NCBI GenBank assembly: GCA_965235075.1
Contig: OZ249404.1
Location: 1-64,000, forward strand
Direction of reading: 5' to 3'
Origin: Fontibacterium medardense
GTDB lineage: Bacteria; Pseudomonadota; Alphaproteobacteria; Pelagibacterales; Pelagibacteraceae
Length of the DNA stretch: 64,000 nt
Shown: positions 27,421 to 35,722 of the stretch, in pieces
How the letters are laid out: the number at the start of each line of letters is the position of its first letter
Position numbering within the stretch: position 1 is the first letter of the stretch
Translations under genes and position numbers: made by a program
The notes under the pieces: generated by a model
Seen by the model: only the letters and a program-made list of their open reading frames with translations
Told to the model about the DNA's origin: nothing
Database searches by the model: none

Positions 27421-29203
27421 TTGTTTTTTTTCTTTTTGGTTCTTCAATAAATAAATCTGCAAGCTGGTCGATTAAAGCATCCCCAAGCTCTTGTACGTCT
27501 GCAATCTTTAAAGCTTTGCTATAATAGTTTGTGACGTCATGACCAATTCCAATTGCATTAATTTCAACATCTTTTTTATTCTCAATCCATTTTACAGTAT
27601 TTTTTAAGTGCTTTTCTAAATAGTTTCCTGGATTTACAGAAAGAGTTGAATCATCAACAGGGGCGCCATCAGAAATTACCATTAAAATTTTTCTTTCCTC
27701 GCTTCTTTTTTTTAATCTTTGATAAGCCCATAAGATTGCTTCTCCATCAATATTTTCTTTTAAGATTCCCTCTTTTAACATTAATCCTAAATTGTTTTTT
27801 CCTCTTCTCCATGGTGTATCGGCGGATTTATAAATAATGTGTGACAAATCATTTAATCTTCCAGGATTATTTATTTTATTTTTTAACCACAGTTCTCTAC
27901 TTTTTCCACCCTTCCAATTTAATGTTGTAAATCCTAATACCTCAACTTTTACCGAACATCTTTCTAGTGTGCGGGATAAAATATCAGCACAAATAGCTGC
28001 TATAGAGATAGGTCTGCCTCGCATTGATCCTGAATTATCGATTAACAAAGTCACTACCGTATCTTTAAAATTTGTATTCTTTTCCTTCTTATAAGAAAGG
28101 GAGTTATGGGGATCGATGATAACTCTAGTTAGTTTTGCCGTATCAAGCATTCCTTCTTCAAGATCAAACTCCCAAGATCTATTTTGAAATGCGAGTAGTT
28201 TTCTTTGTAATTTATTTGCAAGTCTCGAAATAAAGTTGTGAAAAGATTTTAGTTGATTATCTAAATTTTCTCTAAATTTAATCATTTCACTAGGATCAAC
28301 CATTTCTTCAGCATTAATAATTTTATCAAATTTATTTGTAAAAATTTTGTATTTAACTTCGCTGTTGCTCTTTTTAATATTAGAAGATTTTATTTCATCG
28401 TTTGAGCTATTTTCATCTTCAATTAAAGATTCTTGCTCACTTTCATTTGCATCAATTTCAACATCAGGAATTATACTCTCAATATTAAAGTCATGTTTAT
28501 TAGAATTTTTATCTTGGTTAATCTCATTATCATTCTGATCTTTAAGTTTATTTTCGTTCTTTTGTTCATTATCATTATCGCTGTCATTAGGACTTAGTTT
28601 TTCTTCTAATTTTAGATCCAGAATAATAGAGTTTAAAATAGTAGAGAATTTTTCTTGATTAGAAATATTTTTTTTTAATAAATCCAATTTATTTTTAATT
28701 TGAGCATCAATAATTTTATTCCAATTTATTAAACTTTTCTTTTCTTCAATTTTTAAATCCAGATTAAGTAGGTGGTTTGCTAAAATAATATCAAAAGCTT
28801 TTTCAATGCTATTATAAGTATCTTCATTTTGTTCTTTAAATTTCTTTTGATAGTAATTTTTAAAGTTCAAATTTATTCCTGCAAAATTTTCTGATCCTAG
28901 TTTTTCATAACGAATTTTTTCAGCGCTTTTATAAATATTTTTTGCAATCATTCCTCTTGGTTCAAATTTTTTTAAAAGTTCTGAATTACTATATTTTATT
29001 TTTAAAGCTTCAGAATCTGCAAGAGCTCTAATATTTTGATATTCATCTATAGAATCAAAACTAATCTTGGGAAGGTTAATAACGTTATTTTCTTTAGCAG
29101 GCGCGTCTGAGAATAAAATATTAAGATCTTGTTTTTTTGCTAATGCCTTGATGGTTGATGAGATGGCTATTTTAAAATTTTCAGCCTGTTTTTCATTTTC
29201 CAT
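27413..29203 (-). CDS. cobT: CobT-like VWA-domain protein
   Basis: CobT partners with the AAA+ ATPase CobS; in aerobic cobalamin synthesis the pair helps CobN insert cobalt. The 596-residue protein has a conserved N-terminal region, a long acidic Asp/Glu/Asn-rich linker (about 205-275), and a C-terminal VWA domain with the MIDAS motif DNSGSM at 389-394 plus LMVISDGAPVDD. The cobS start overlaps this gene by 11 bases. No cobN or other cobalamin genes lie in the window, so metal chelation for B12 is not assured. Confidence 0.88.
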   Translation of the reverse strand: MENEKQAENFKIAISSTIKALAKKQDLNILFSDAPAKENNVINLPKISFDSIDEYQNIRALADSEALKIKYSNSELLKKFEPRGMIAKNIYKSAEKIRYEKLGSENFAGINLNFKNYYQKKFKEQNEDTYNSIEKAFDIILANHLLNLDLKIEEKKSLINWNKIIDAQIKNKLDLLKKNISNQEKFSTILNSIILDLKLEEKLSPNDSDNDNEQKNENKLKDQNDNEINQDKNSNKHDFNIESIIPDVEIDANESEQESLIEDENSSNDEIKSSNIKKSNSEVKYKIFTNKFDKIINAEEMVDPSEMIKFRENLDNQLKSFHNFISRLANKLQRKLLAFQNRSWEFDLEEGMLDTAKLTRVIIDPHNSLSYKKEKNTNFKDTVVTLLIDNSGSMRGRPISIAAICADILSRTLERCSVKVEVLGFTTLNWKGGKSRELWLKNKINNPGRLNDLSHIIYKSADTPWRRGKNNLGLMLKEGILKENIDGEAILWAYQRLKKRSEERKILMVISDGAPVDDSTLSVNPGNYLEKHLKNTVKWIENKKDVEINAIGIGHDVTNYYSKALKIADVQELGDALIDQLADLFIEEPKRKKTIN

Positions 29204-30188
29204 TTTTAAGATTTATTTTTACACTTGCAGATGTTTCTGTAAGTTCTTTAGCAAAACATCTTTGAAAATATTCCGCAATAATTGCTCTTTCCAGTTCATC
29301 ACAACGATTTAAAAATGATATTCTAAAAGAATAGCCAATATCATTAAAAATTTTATAATTATCCGCCCATGTCATTACTGTTCTTGGACTCATCACCGTT
29401 GAAATGTCTCCATTGGCAAGACCTGATCTTGTTAGATCAGCAACTTGAATCATCTTTTGTGCAACTTTTTTACCTTCAGTATTATTTAAATGAGTGCATT
29501 TTGATAATATAATTTCAAGTTCATTCTCTTGTTTTAGATAATTAAGTGTTGTTACAATATTCCATCGATCCATCTGTCCCTGGTTAATTTGTTGCGTTCC
29601 ATGATAAAGTCCTGAAGTATCACCAAGACCAATTGTATTTGCTGTTGCAAATAATCTAAAATATTTATTCTGTTTAATGACTTTATTTTTATCAAGCAAA
29701 GTTAGTTTTCCTTCGCTCTCAAGTAATCTTTGGATAACAAACATGACATCTGGTCTGCCAGCGTCGTATTCATCAAATACTAATGCAACCGGATTTTGTA
29801 GTGCCCAAGGCAAGATTCCTTCTCTAAATTCCGTAACCTGTTTGTTATCTTTTATTACGATTGCGTCTTTTCCTAAAAGATCAATTCTACTTATGTGACT
29901 ATCTAAATTTATTCTTATACAGGGCCAATTTAGCCTTGCTGCAACTTGTTCAATGTGTGTTGATTTTCCTGTGCCATGAAAGCCTTGAATTAAAACTCTT
30001 TTGTTAAAAACGAAACCGGCAAGAATTGCAAGAGTTGTGTCGCGGTCAAATTTATAAGCACTATCAAGTTCAGGAACAAATTGATTCTTTTTTGAAAAAC
30101 CTTCAACCGTCATGTCGGTATCAATATTAAAAACTTGTTTTACAGAAATTTTTATATCGGGTGCGGTTTCAAAAATATTATTGTCCAT
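29193..30188 (-). CDS. cobS: CobS-like MoxR-family AAA+ ATPase
   Basis: CobS is a ring-forming AAA+ ATPase that acts on CobT-bound targets. The 331-residue protein has Walker A GFHGTGKST at 69-77, Walker B ALVFDEYDAGRPDVM near 134-148, and the ATANTIGLGDTSGLYHGT sensor segment typical of CobS. It overlaps dnaJ-like upstream by 11 bases and cobT downstream by 11 bases, forming a tight three-gene set whose order is conserved in alphaproteobacteria. Confidence 0.92.
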   Translation of the reverse strand: MDNNIFETAPDIKISVKQVFNIDTDMTVEGFSKKNQFVPELDSAYKFDRDTTLAILAGFVFNKRVLIQGFHGTGKSTHIEQVAARLNWPCIRINLDSHISRIDLLGKDAIVIKDNKQVTEFREGILPWALQNPVALVFDEYDAGRPDVMFVIQRLLESEGKLTLLDKNKVIKQNKYFRLFATANTIGLGDTSGLYHGTQQINQGQMDRWNIVTTLNYLKQENELEIILSKCTHLNNTEGKKVAQKMIQVADLTRSGLANGDISTVMSPRTVMTWADNYKIFNDIGYSFRISFLNRCDELERAIIAEYFQRCFAKELTETSASVKINLKNGK

Positions 30189-30825
30189 GATTTACGTTTT
30201 TTTGATTATTCCTTAAAAGAGTATAAGCAATTGTTATTTCTTTTAATTTATTCTCAAATTTTTTATCTCCAGAATTTGTATCTGGGTGATATTTTTTTAC
30301 AAGTTTTTTAAATTGCTCTCTAATTTCGCTCCATTTTACATTACTTTTTAAATCTAGTTTTTTTAAAGCCTCTATTTCTTTTGAGCTATAAATTGTTTTT
30401 TTTTCAAATTGCTTAAAATAATCTGCAGGAAAGATATCTTGTTCTTCTAAAATATTTCTCCATACTTTATTAAAAAAATTGTCTTTTGAACCAAGTTTAG
30501 AGGTTGGTTTATGCCACGTAATATCTGAATGAATAAACTCTTCAATTTTGTCTTGTGACATTTCAGAGAAAAAATCCCACTCGTGGTTATAAATTTTTAT
30601 ATGTTCTGAGCAGAACCATTTATATTCACCTACAGCTTTTGAAGGAGCTTTAAATTCTCCTGGCTGTTTGCATCTTTTCCAATCACACGAATTATCGTTG
30701 GTCTTGTTGTGAATTTTCAAATGATCGCCACAAAACCACTTATACTGTTTATTGATATCTTTCTTTATCAGACCTTGTCCAGAAGCTAGCTCTTTACATT
30801 TGCTCCACTCACAGATCTTTCTCAT
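30178..30825 (-). CDS. J-domain protein with a duplicated zinc-binding motif
   Basis: This 215-residue protein ends in a J domain (about 150-207) with an intact HPD motif at 180-182, so it should stimulate an Hsp70. Its N-terminal half holds two near-identical repeats, each with a C-x4-C pair followed by WFC-x2-H: Cys5/Cys10/Cys32/His35 and Cys47/Cys52/Cys72/His75. Each could bind one zinc ion. It overlaps cobS and is the first gene of the cobS-cobT transcript, suggesting that it delivers Hsp70 to the CobST machine or its client. Confidence 0.85.
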   Translation of the reverse strand: MRKICEWSKCKELASGQGLIKKDINKQYKWFCGDHLKIHNKTNDNSCDWKRCKQPGEFKAPSKAVGEYKWFCSEHIKIYNHEWDFFSEMSQDKIEEFIHSDITWHKPTSKLGSKDNFFNKVWRNILEEQDIFPADYFKQFEKKTIYSSKEIEALKKLDLKSNVKWSEIREQFKKLVKKYHPDTNSGDKKFENKLKEITIAYTLLRNNQKNVNHGQ

Positions 30826-30859
30826 TTGCGTAATTTTTTAAATTGATTAAAATTATTTT

Positions 30860-31117
30860 ATGTCAGATCTAAAATATATTATCTTAGATAAAATAAAACA
30901 AAATATCGTGTGCGAGAATTTAGAAGTGAATAATAAATCGCATTTACATCAGCATCATGCTCAGTCACCAAAAAATAATAATAGTCATTTTGAAGTAATA
31001 ATTTCTTCGGCAGAACTTAAAAAATTAAAGACAATAGATGCGCATAAAAAAATTTATACAATTTTAAATGAAGAAATGAAAAATATAATTCATTCTCTTG
31101 AAATTAAAATTAATTAA
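30860..31117 (+). CDS. BolA family protein
   Basis: An 85-residue BolA-type protein. Family members pair with monothiol glutaredoxins and take part in iron-sulfur trafficking. The conserved histidine region (NKSHLHQHHAQSPKNNNSHF) and the C-terminal LKKLKTIDAHKKIYTIL helix are present. It is divergent from the J-domain gene by 34 bases and overlaps the convergent aroB end by 8 bases. Which BolA subtype it is cannot be settled without alignment. Confidence 0.88.
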   Translation: MSDLKYIILDKIKQNIVCENLEVNNKSHLHQHHAQSPKNNNSHFEVIISSAELKKLKTIDAHKKIYTILNEEMKNIIHSLEIKIN

Positions 31118-32216
31118 ATTGTTCGATTAAAATAGGTTTAATATTTTTATTTAAATCAGAGGGAAAAATTTTGGCCTTTCCAATTTTACTTAATAAAATT
31201 AGGTTAATTTTAGAGCCTGATATTTTTTTATCATGTTTCATATAATTAAAAATTTTATTTATATCTTTTTTATTAAAAATATTTTTAATTTGATAATTTA
31301 TTTTTAATCTTTGATATAAATGTTTGATACGTTGATGCTCATTTATATTAAGCATTTTCATTTTTACAGATAAAGAAGATGCAATCATCATTCCATATAA
31401 TACGGCCTCACCATGAATAAGATCATTTGAATATTTTTTTACTGCTTCAAAAGCATGAGCAAAGGTATGGCCAAAGTTAAGTATTGCTCTTAGATTTTTT
31501 TCTTTTTCATCTTTTTGCACAATAATTGCTTTGCTCCTGCAACTTTCCTTAATTGCATGCATAACTAAATTCATGTCGGTTAAATTAATTACTGCATGAG
31601 AATTTTTTTCTAACCAAGAAAAGAATTTTTTATTCATAATTAGAGAGTATTTTAAAATTTCAGCATAACCCGCAACTAAATGTCTATGAGATAAACTTTT
31701 TAATGTTACTGGATCAATTAAAACAAGTTTAGGCTGGTAAAATGTTCCAATCATATTTTTGCCTTCAAGAGAGTTAATTCCAGTCTTCCCACCAATTGAA
31801 GAATCTACTTGTGCTAATAAAGTTGTTGGAATTTGAACTAGGTTAACACCTCTTTTAAATATACTACTTGCAAAGCCTGATAAATCTCCAATAACACCGC
31901 CACCCAAAGCAATCACACAGTCATCGCGATTAAAATTATACTTAAATAAATTTTTTATTATTGCATGGGTAAAATTCATATTTTTTGATTTTTCACCAGC
32001 ACTTAAAGTAAAAAGATATTTATCTTTAAATTTTATAGAAGATAATATTGAACGAATATAAATCTTTGGAATATTTTTGTCAGTAATTAATAGAAATCTT
32101 TTTGCTTTAGGAATAGCTTTTTTTATTTCGGCGCCCGCATTATTTAATAAATTTTTACTAATAATAATTGGGTAACTATTATTATTTAAATTAACTTTAA
32201 TTGTTATTTTTTTCAT
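31110..32216 (-). CDS. aroB: 3-dehydroquinate synthase
   Basis: AroB performs the second step of the shikimate pathway, cyclising DAHP to 3-dehydroquinate with NAD and a divalent metal. The 368-residue protein has ALGGGVIGDLSGF, QIPTTLLAQVDSSIGGKTGIN and the metal-binding segment LNFGHTFAHAFE, with a second metal histidine in IHGEAV. It overlaps aroK by 20 bases, and the two enzymes are usually neighbours in proteobacteria. Confidence 0.96.
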   Translation of the reverse strand: MKKITIKVNLNNNSYPIIISKNLLNNAGAEIKKAIPKAKRFLLITDKNIPKIYIRSILSSIKFKDKYLFTLSAGEKSKNMNFTHAIIKNLFKYNFNRDDCVIALGGGVIGDLSGFASSIFKRGVNLVQIPTTLLAQVDSSIGGKTGINSLEGKNMIGTFYQPKLVLIDPVTLKSLSHRHLVAGYAEILKYSLIMNKKFFSWLEKNSHAVINLTDMNLVMHAIKESCRSKAIIVQKDEKEKNLRAILNFGHTFAHAFEAVKKYSNDLIHGEAVLYGMMIASSLSVKMKMLNINEHQRIKHLYQRLKINYQIKNIFNKKDINKIFNYMKHDKKISGSKINLILLSKIGKAKIFPSDLNKNIKPILIEQFN

Positions 32217-32721
32217 AAAAATCTATAATTTTTTCAATAATCTTATTCTTGCTATTTAAATTACAATTTATTTCGTAGTCGGCCAATTTATATATTGGAT
32301 CTCTATTTTTTTTTAAATTTTTAATACTTTTTTCAATATTATTTTGATCTACCATTGGTCTTTTTTTAGCATTACGCTTAATACGGCTAATAATCAAATC
32401 TTCATCCAAATTAAGCCAAATTGATAGATATTCTTTTAAAATTCTTTTTCTAATGACGTCGTTAATAAAAGCCCCACCGCCTACAGAAATTATTTTCTCT
32501 TTATCATTTTTAATTTTTAGGAAAATTTTTTCTTCTAATTCTCTAAAATACTTTTCTCCATTTTTTTTGAAAATTTCAGCAATAGTAAGATTGGTCTCAT
32601 CTTCTATTAATGTGTCGGTATCAACGAATTCAATTTTTAATTTTTTTGCAACTTCTTTTCCAATGGTACTTTTTCCAGTACCCATCATTCCAACCAATAC
32701 TAAGCTTTTATACGTTGCCAT
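32197..32721 (-). CDS. aroK: Shikimate kinase
   Basis: AroK phosphorylates shikimate with ATP. The 174-residue protein has the P-loop GMMGTGKSTIGK near residues 12-23, the substrate-binding DTDTLIE and FRELEE motifs, VGGGAFIND, and the lid-region arginine in RPMVD. It is upstream of aroB in a two-gene operon and divergent from a small membrane-protein gene by 59 bases. Confidence 0.95.
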   Translation of the reverse strand: MATYKSLVLVGMMGTGKSTIGKEVAKKLKIEFVDTDTLIEDETNLTIAEIFKKNGEKYFRELEEKIFLKIKNDKEKIISVGGGAFINDVIRKRILKEYLSIWLNLDEDLIISRIKRNAKKRPMVDQNNIEKSIKNLKKNRDPIYKLADYEINCNLNSKNKIIEKIIDFYEKNNN

Positions 32722-32780
32722 TATTGAATGAATAATTTATTAACATAATTCTAATTGAAATATTATATAATTAATCTGTT

Positions 32781-32939
32781 ATGCCTTTTAGAACCTCAAT
32801 ACAAATTATCTTAAGTATCATAGCTATCTTGATAGCCATTCTTTGTATTCTTTATTACTTTGGTTCAAAAGATATTGTTTTAGAAAAAACAAAAATTATT
32901 GAAAAGATTCCAGTAGAAAAATTAAATATAGTTAAATAA
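32781..32939 (+). CDS. Small single-pass membrane protein (52 aa)
   Basis: A 52-residue reading frame opens with ATG and encodes one strong hydrophobic helix (residues 7-27, rich in Ile and Leu), followed by a charged tail of lysine and glutamate residues. It fills the gap between aroK and the convergent malate synthase gene, ending five bases before it. The clean helix-plus-charged-tail design and its fit into the gap suggest a real gene. I do not recognise a family. Confidence 0.5.
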   Translation: MPFRTSIQIILSIIAILIAILCILYYFGSKDIVLEKTKIIEKIPVEKLNIVK

Positions 32940-32944
32940 CGAGC

Positions 32945-34552
32945 TTATCTAGCTTCCGATTTAACAATTTCGTTATAAGCAGGAACAGTTAAAAAATCTT
33001 CAAATTGATTAGCAATCGACATTTCTTCAAACATTTTTGCAGCACGTTCGTAATTACCTTTTTCAAATTTCTGTTCACCAACTTCTTTTTTAATCTGTAC
33101 CATTTCCTCTTTAACTATATTTTTTACGTAAGTGGGATCAATTGTTTTACCATCAACAGTTTTACATTGATGTTTGTTCCACTGCCAAACTTGCGCTCTT
33201 GAAATTTCAGCGGTAGCAGCATCTTCCATTAAATTATAAAGAGGAACACAACCATTGCCACCAAGCCATGCAGCTAAATATTGAATTCCTACAGAAATAT
33301 TTTTTCTAAGACCTTCTTCTGTAATATCTCCTTTTTCAGCTAACAATAAATCTTTAGCTTCAATTTTTGTATCGCCAGGAACTTTGTTAACTTGATTTGC
33401 TTGTGGCATTTTTTCATCGAATACATCTTTTGCAATTTTTACTAAACCAGGGTGGGCAACCCAAGTGCCATCATGGCCGTCATTAGCTTCTCTTAATTTA
33501 TCTTGTTTTACAGCGTCCATTGCTTTTTGATTTAAAGCTTCATTATCTTTAATTGGAATTTGAGCAGCCATTCCACCCATAGCGTGAGCGCCCCTACGAT
33601 GACATGTCTTAATTAACAACAAACTATACGATCTTAAAAAATGTGAAGTCATTTTAACAATAGATCGGTCTGGTAATAAGAAATCTTTAAAGTTTTTAAA
33701 TTTTTTAATGTAGCTAAAAATATAATCCCATCTTCCGCAGTTAAGACCAACGATGTGATCTTTTAACTCAAATAAAATTTCATCCATCTCAAAGGATGCA
33801 AGTATTGTTTCAATTAGAACTGTTGCTTTGATTGTTCCGTGCTTGATCCCTAATTTTTTTTGTGCCTCTGTAAATACATCGTTCCAAAGTCTAGCTTCAA
33901 GATGACTTTCCATTTTTGGTAGATAGAAATAAGGACCTGTTCCATTTTGAAGAAGTTGTTTTGCGTTATGATAAAAATAAATACCAAAATCAAATATACC
34001 GCCTGAACATTTTTCATTATCAACTAAGAAATGCGCCTCATCCAAGTGCCATCCTCTTGGCCTTACAATAAGCACTGCATGCTTTTCATTTAACTTATAT
34101 TCTTTGCCAGTAGTCTTATCTGTGAAATTAATTTTTTTATTAATCGCATTCTTCAAATTAATTTGACCCTCAATAACATTATTCCATGCTGGAGTTGCAG
34201 AATCTTCAAGATCTGCCATGAAACAACTCGCTCCAGAATTAAGAGCGTTGATAATCATTTTTTGATTAGTAGGACCTGTAATTTCAACTCTACGATCTTG
34301 TAAATCTTTTGGGACTCCTAAAATTTTCCAATCTTTTTCTCTAATAGATTTTGTTTCCTCTAAGAAATTAGGACGCCAACCCCCATCAATTTTTTTTTGA
34401 ACTTCTTGTCTACGTTTTAACAGCTCAAGTCTTCGAGAATTAAATTTTCGCTGTAAATCAGCTACAAACTCTAAACAATCTAAAGTTAAAATTTCTTCAA
34501 ATTCTTTAGAAATTTTTCCTGTAATAGTGGTGTTTTTTGGAAAAGATTTCAT
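32945..34552 (-). CDS. aceB: Malate synthase A
   Basis: Malate synthase condenses glyoxylate with acetyl-CoA to malate. Segments FMADLEDSATPAWNNVI, VRPRGWHLDEAH, GLNCGRWDYIFSYIKKF and NDGHDGTWVAHPGL identify form A rather than the longer form G. The ATG at 34552 gives 535 residues, close to the form A norm; a GTG at 34561 is possible three codons earlier. No isocitrate lyase is nearby, so glyoxylate may come from elsewhere. The 63-base divergent gap with accA must hold both promoters and is too short for a glycine riboswitch. Confidence 0.94.
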   Translation of the reverse strand: MKSFPKNTTITGKISKEFEEILTLDCLEFVADLQRKFNSRRLELLKRRQEVQKKIDGGWRPNFLEETKSIREKDWKILGVPKDLQDRRVEITGPTNQKMIINALNSGASCFMADLEDSATPAWNNVIEGQINLKNAINKKINFTDKTTGKEYKLNEKHAVLIVRPRGWHLDEAHFLVDNEKCSGGIFDFGIYFYHNAKQLLQNGTGPYFYLPKMESHLEARLWNDVFTEAQKKLGIKHGTIKATVLIETILASFEMDEILFELKDHIVGLNCGRWDYIFSYIKKFKNFKDFLLPDRSIVKMTSHFLRSYSLLLIKTCHRRGAHAMGGMAAQIPIKDNEALNQKAMDAVKQDKLREANDGHDGTWVAHPGLVKIAKDVFDEKMPQANQVNKVPGDTKIEAKDLLLAEKGDITEEGLRKNISVGIQYLAAWLGGNGCVPLYNLMEDAATAEISRAQVWQWNKHQCKTVDGKTIDPTYVKNIVKEEMVQIKKEVGEQKFEKGNYERAAKMFEEMSIANQFEDFLTVPAYNEIVKSEAR

Positions 34553-34615
34553 ATAGGCCACAATTTATATATAAACTTTATCCGAACTCAATATGTATAA
34601 AAATAAAATTATTTA

Positions 34616-35722
34616 ATGAATTACTTAGATTTTGAAGACGATATTAAAGTATTAGATCAAAGAGTTCAGGAACTAAAAGCCCCTTATCTTGCAAAGGGAA
34701 TTACTGTCATTGAAAATCCTTCAGTTGTTGATGCTGAAAGAAAATTAAATGAAGCGCTAGAGAGAGCTTATGCAAATCTTAATCGCTGGCAAAAAACAAA
34801 AGTTGCAAGACATGAATTTAGACCGCGTTCTATTCATTATATTCAAAAAATTTTTCCAGATTTTACAAATCTATCTGGAGACCGATTGTATGGAGAAGAC
34901 CAATCTGTGTTAGCAGGATTTGCAACTCTTGATGGGATTTCCGTTTTAGTTATTGGTCAAGAAAAGGGGAATGATACTCAATCTAGAATTCAAAGAAATT
35001 TTGGAATGATGAAACCAGAGGGTTATCGTAAGAGTATGCGTTTAATGAATCTTGCTGATAGACTAAATATTCCAATTATAACATTTATAGATACACCAGG
35101 GGCTTATCCTGGAAAGGGAGCGGAAGAGAGAGGGCAAGCCGAAGCTATTGCTAAATGTATTGAGTGTTGTCTTAATGTAAAAGTGCCAATGATTTCTGTT
35201 GTTATAGGAGAAGGCGGCTCAGGAGGAGCCATAGCACTTGCAACTGCTAATAAAGTTTTGATGTTAGAATATTCTGTTTATTCAGTAATATCTCCAGAGG
35301 GATGTGCGTCTATTCTTTGGCGTGATCCTAAAAAAGCAAAAGAAGCAGCAGAAGCTATGAGAATTTCATCACAAGATTTATTTGAAAATAAAATTATTGA
35401 TGAAATTATCAAAGAGCCAAAGGGAGGAGCGCATCGAAATCACGATGAAATGGTTGCAAATGTTACATCAAGTATTAAAAAAAATTTAAATGAATTAATA
35501 CAAATTTCTCCTGATGAGCTTATTTATCAAAGAAAAAATAGATTTTTAAGCATAGGAAGAGATGTAATGATTACTAAAGAAGAATTTTATAAAGATACAT
35601 ATATCAACACCGTTACTTTTAATCCTTTTAATTGGAAATTATTACTTCAGAATAATCGTAGATTAGTTGCAACGGTTGTTATTATTGTGATTTTATTTAT
35701 TTTAGCTTTAATCTTTGCTTAA
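34616..35722 (+). CDS. accA: Acetyl-CoA carboxylase carboxyltransferase alpha subunit with C-terminal membrane tail
   Basis: AccA with AccD transfers CO2 from biotin carboxyl carrier protein to acetyl-CoA, the first step of fatty-acid synthesis. The family core ends near residue 322 (compare RKNRFLSIG with the E. coli C-terminus). Core motifs are GDRLYGED, FIDTPGAYPGKGAEERGQ and IGEGGSGGAIALA. Here about 45-50 residues follow, ending in a strong hydrophobic helix (about 350-368) preceded by NNRR, which is unusual for this soluble enzyme. The extension stays in frame to a normal stop, which overlaps the end of secA by 15 bases. Confidence 0.93.
   Translation: MNYLDFEDDIKVLDQRVQELKAPYLAKGITVIENPSVVDAERKLNEALERAYANLNRWQKTKVARHEFRPRSIHYIQKIFPDFTNLSGDRLYGEDQSVLAGFATLDGISVLVIGQEKGNDTQSRIQRNFGMMKPEGYRKSMRLMNLADRLNIPIITFIDTPGAYPGKGAEERGQAEAIAKCIECCLNVKVPMISVVIGEGGSGGAIALATANKVLMLEYSVYSVISPEGCASILWRDPKKAKEAAEAMRISSQDLFENKIIDEIIKEPKGGAHRNHDEMVANVTSSIKKNLNELIQISPDELIYQRKNRFLSIGRDVMITKEEFYKDTYINTVTFNPFNWKLLLQNNRRLVATVVIIVILFILALIFA

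Noticed and set aside
27646..28538. Plus-strand open frames of 60-85 codons inside cobT
   Set aside because: They are antisense shadows of a gene with strong domain evidence and show no start signals or recognisable motifs.
34553..34615. Glycine riboswitch upstream of malate synthase
   Set aside because: The gap of 63 bases is shared by two divergent genes and shows no aptamer-like conserved core, so a riboswitch cannot fit.
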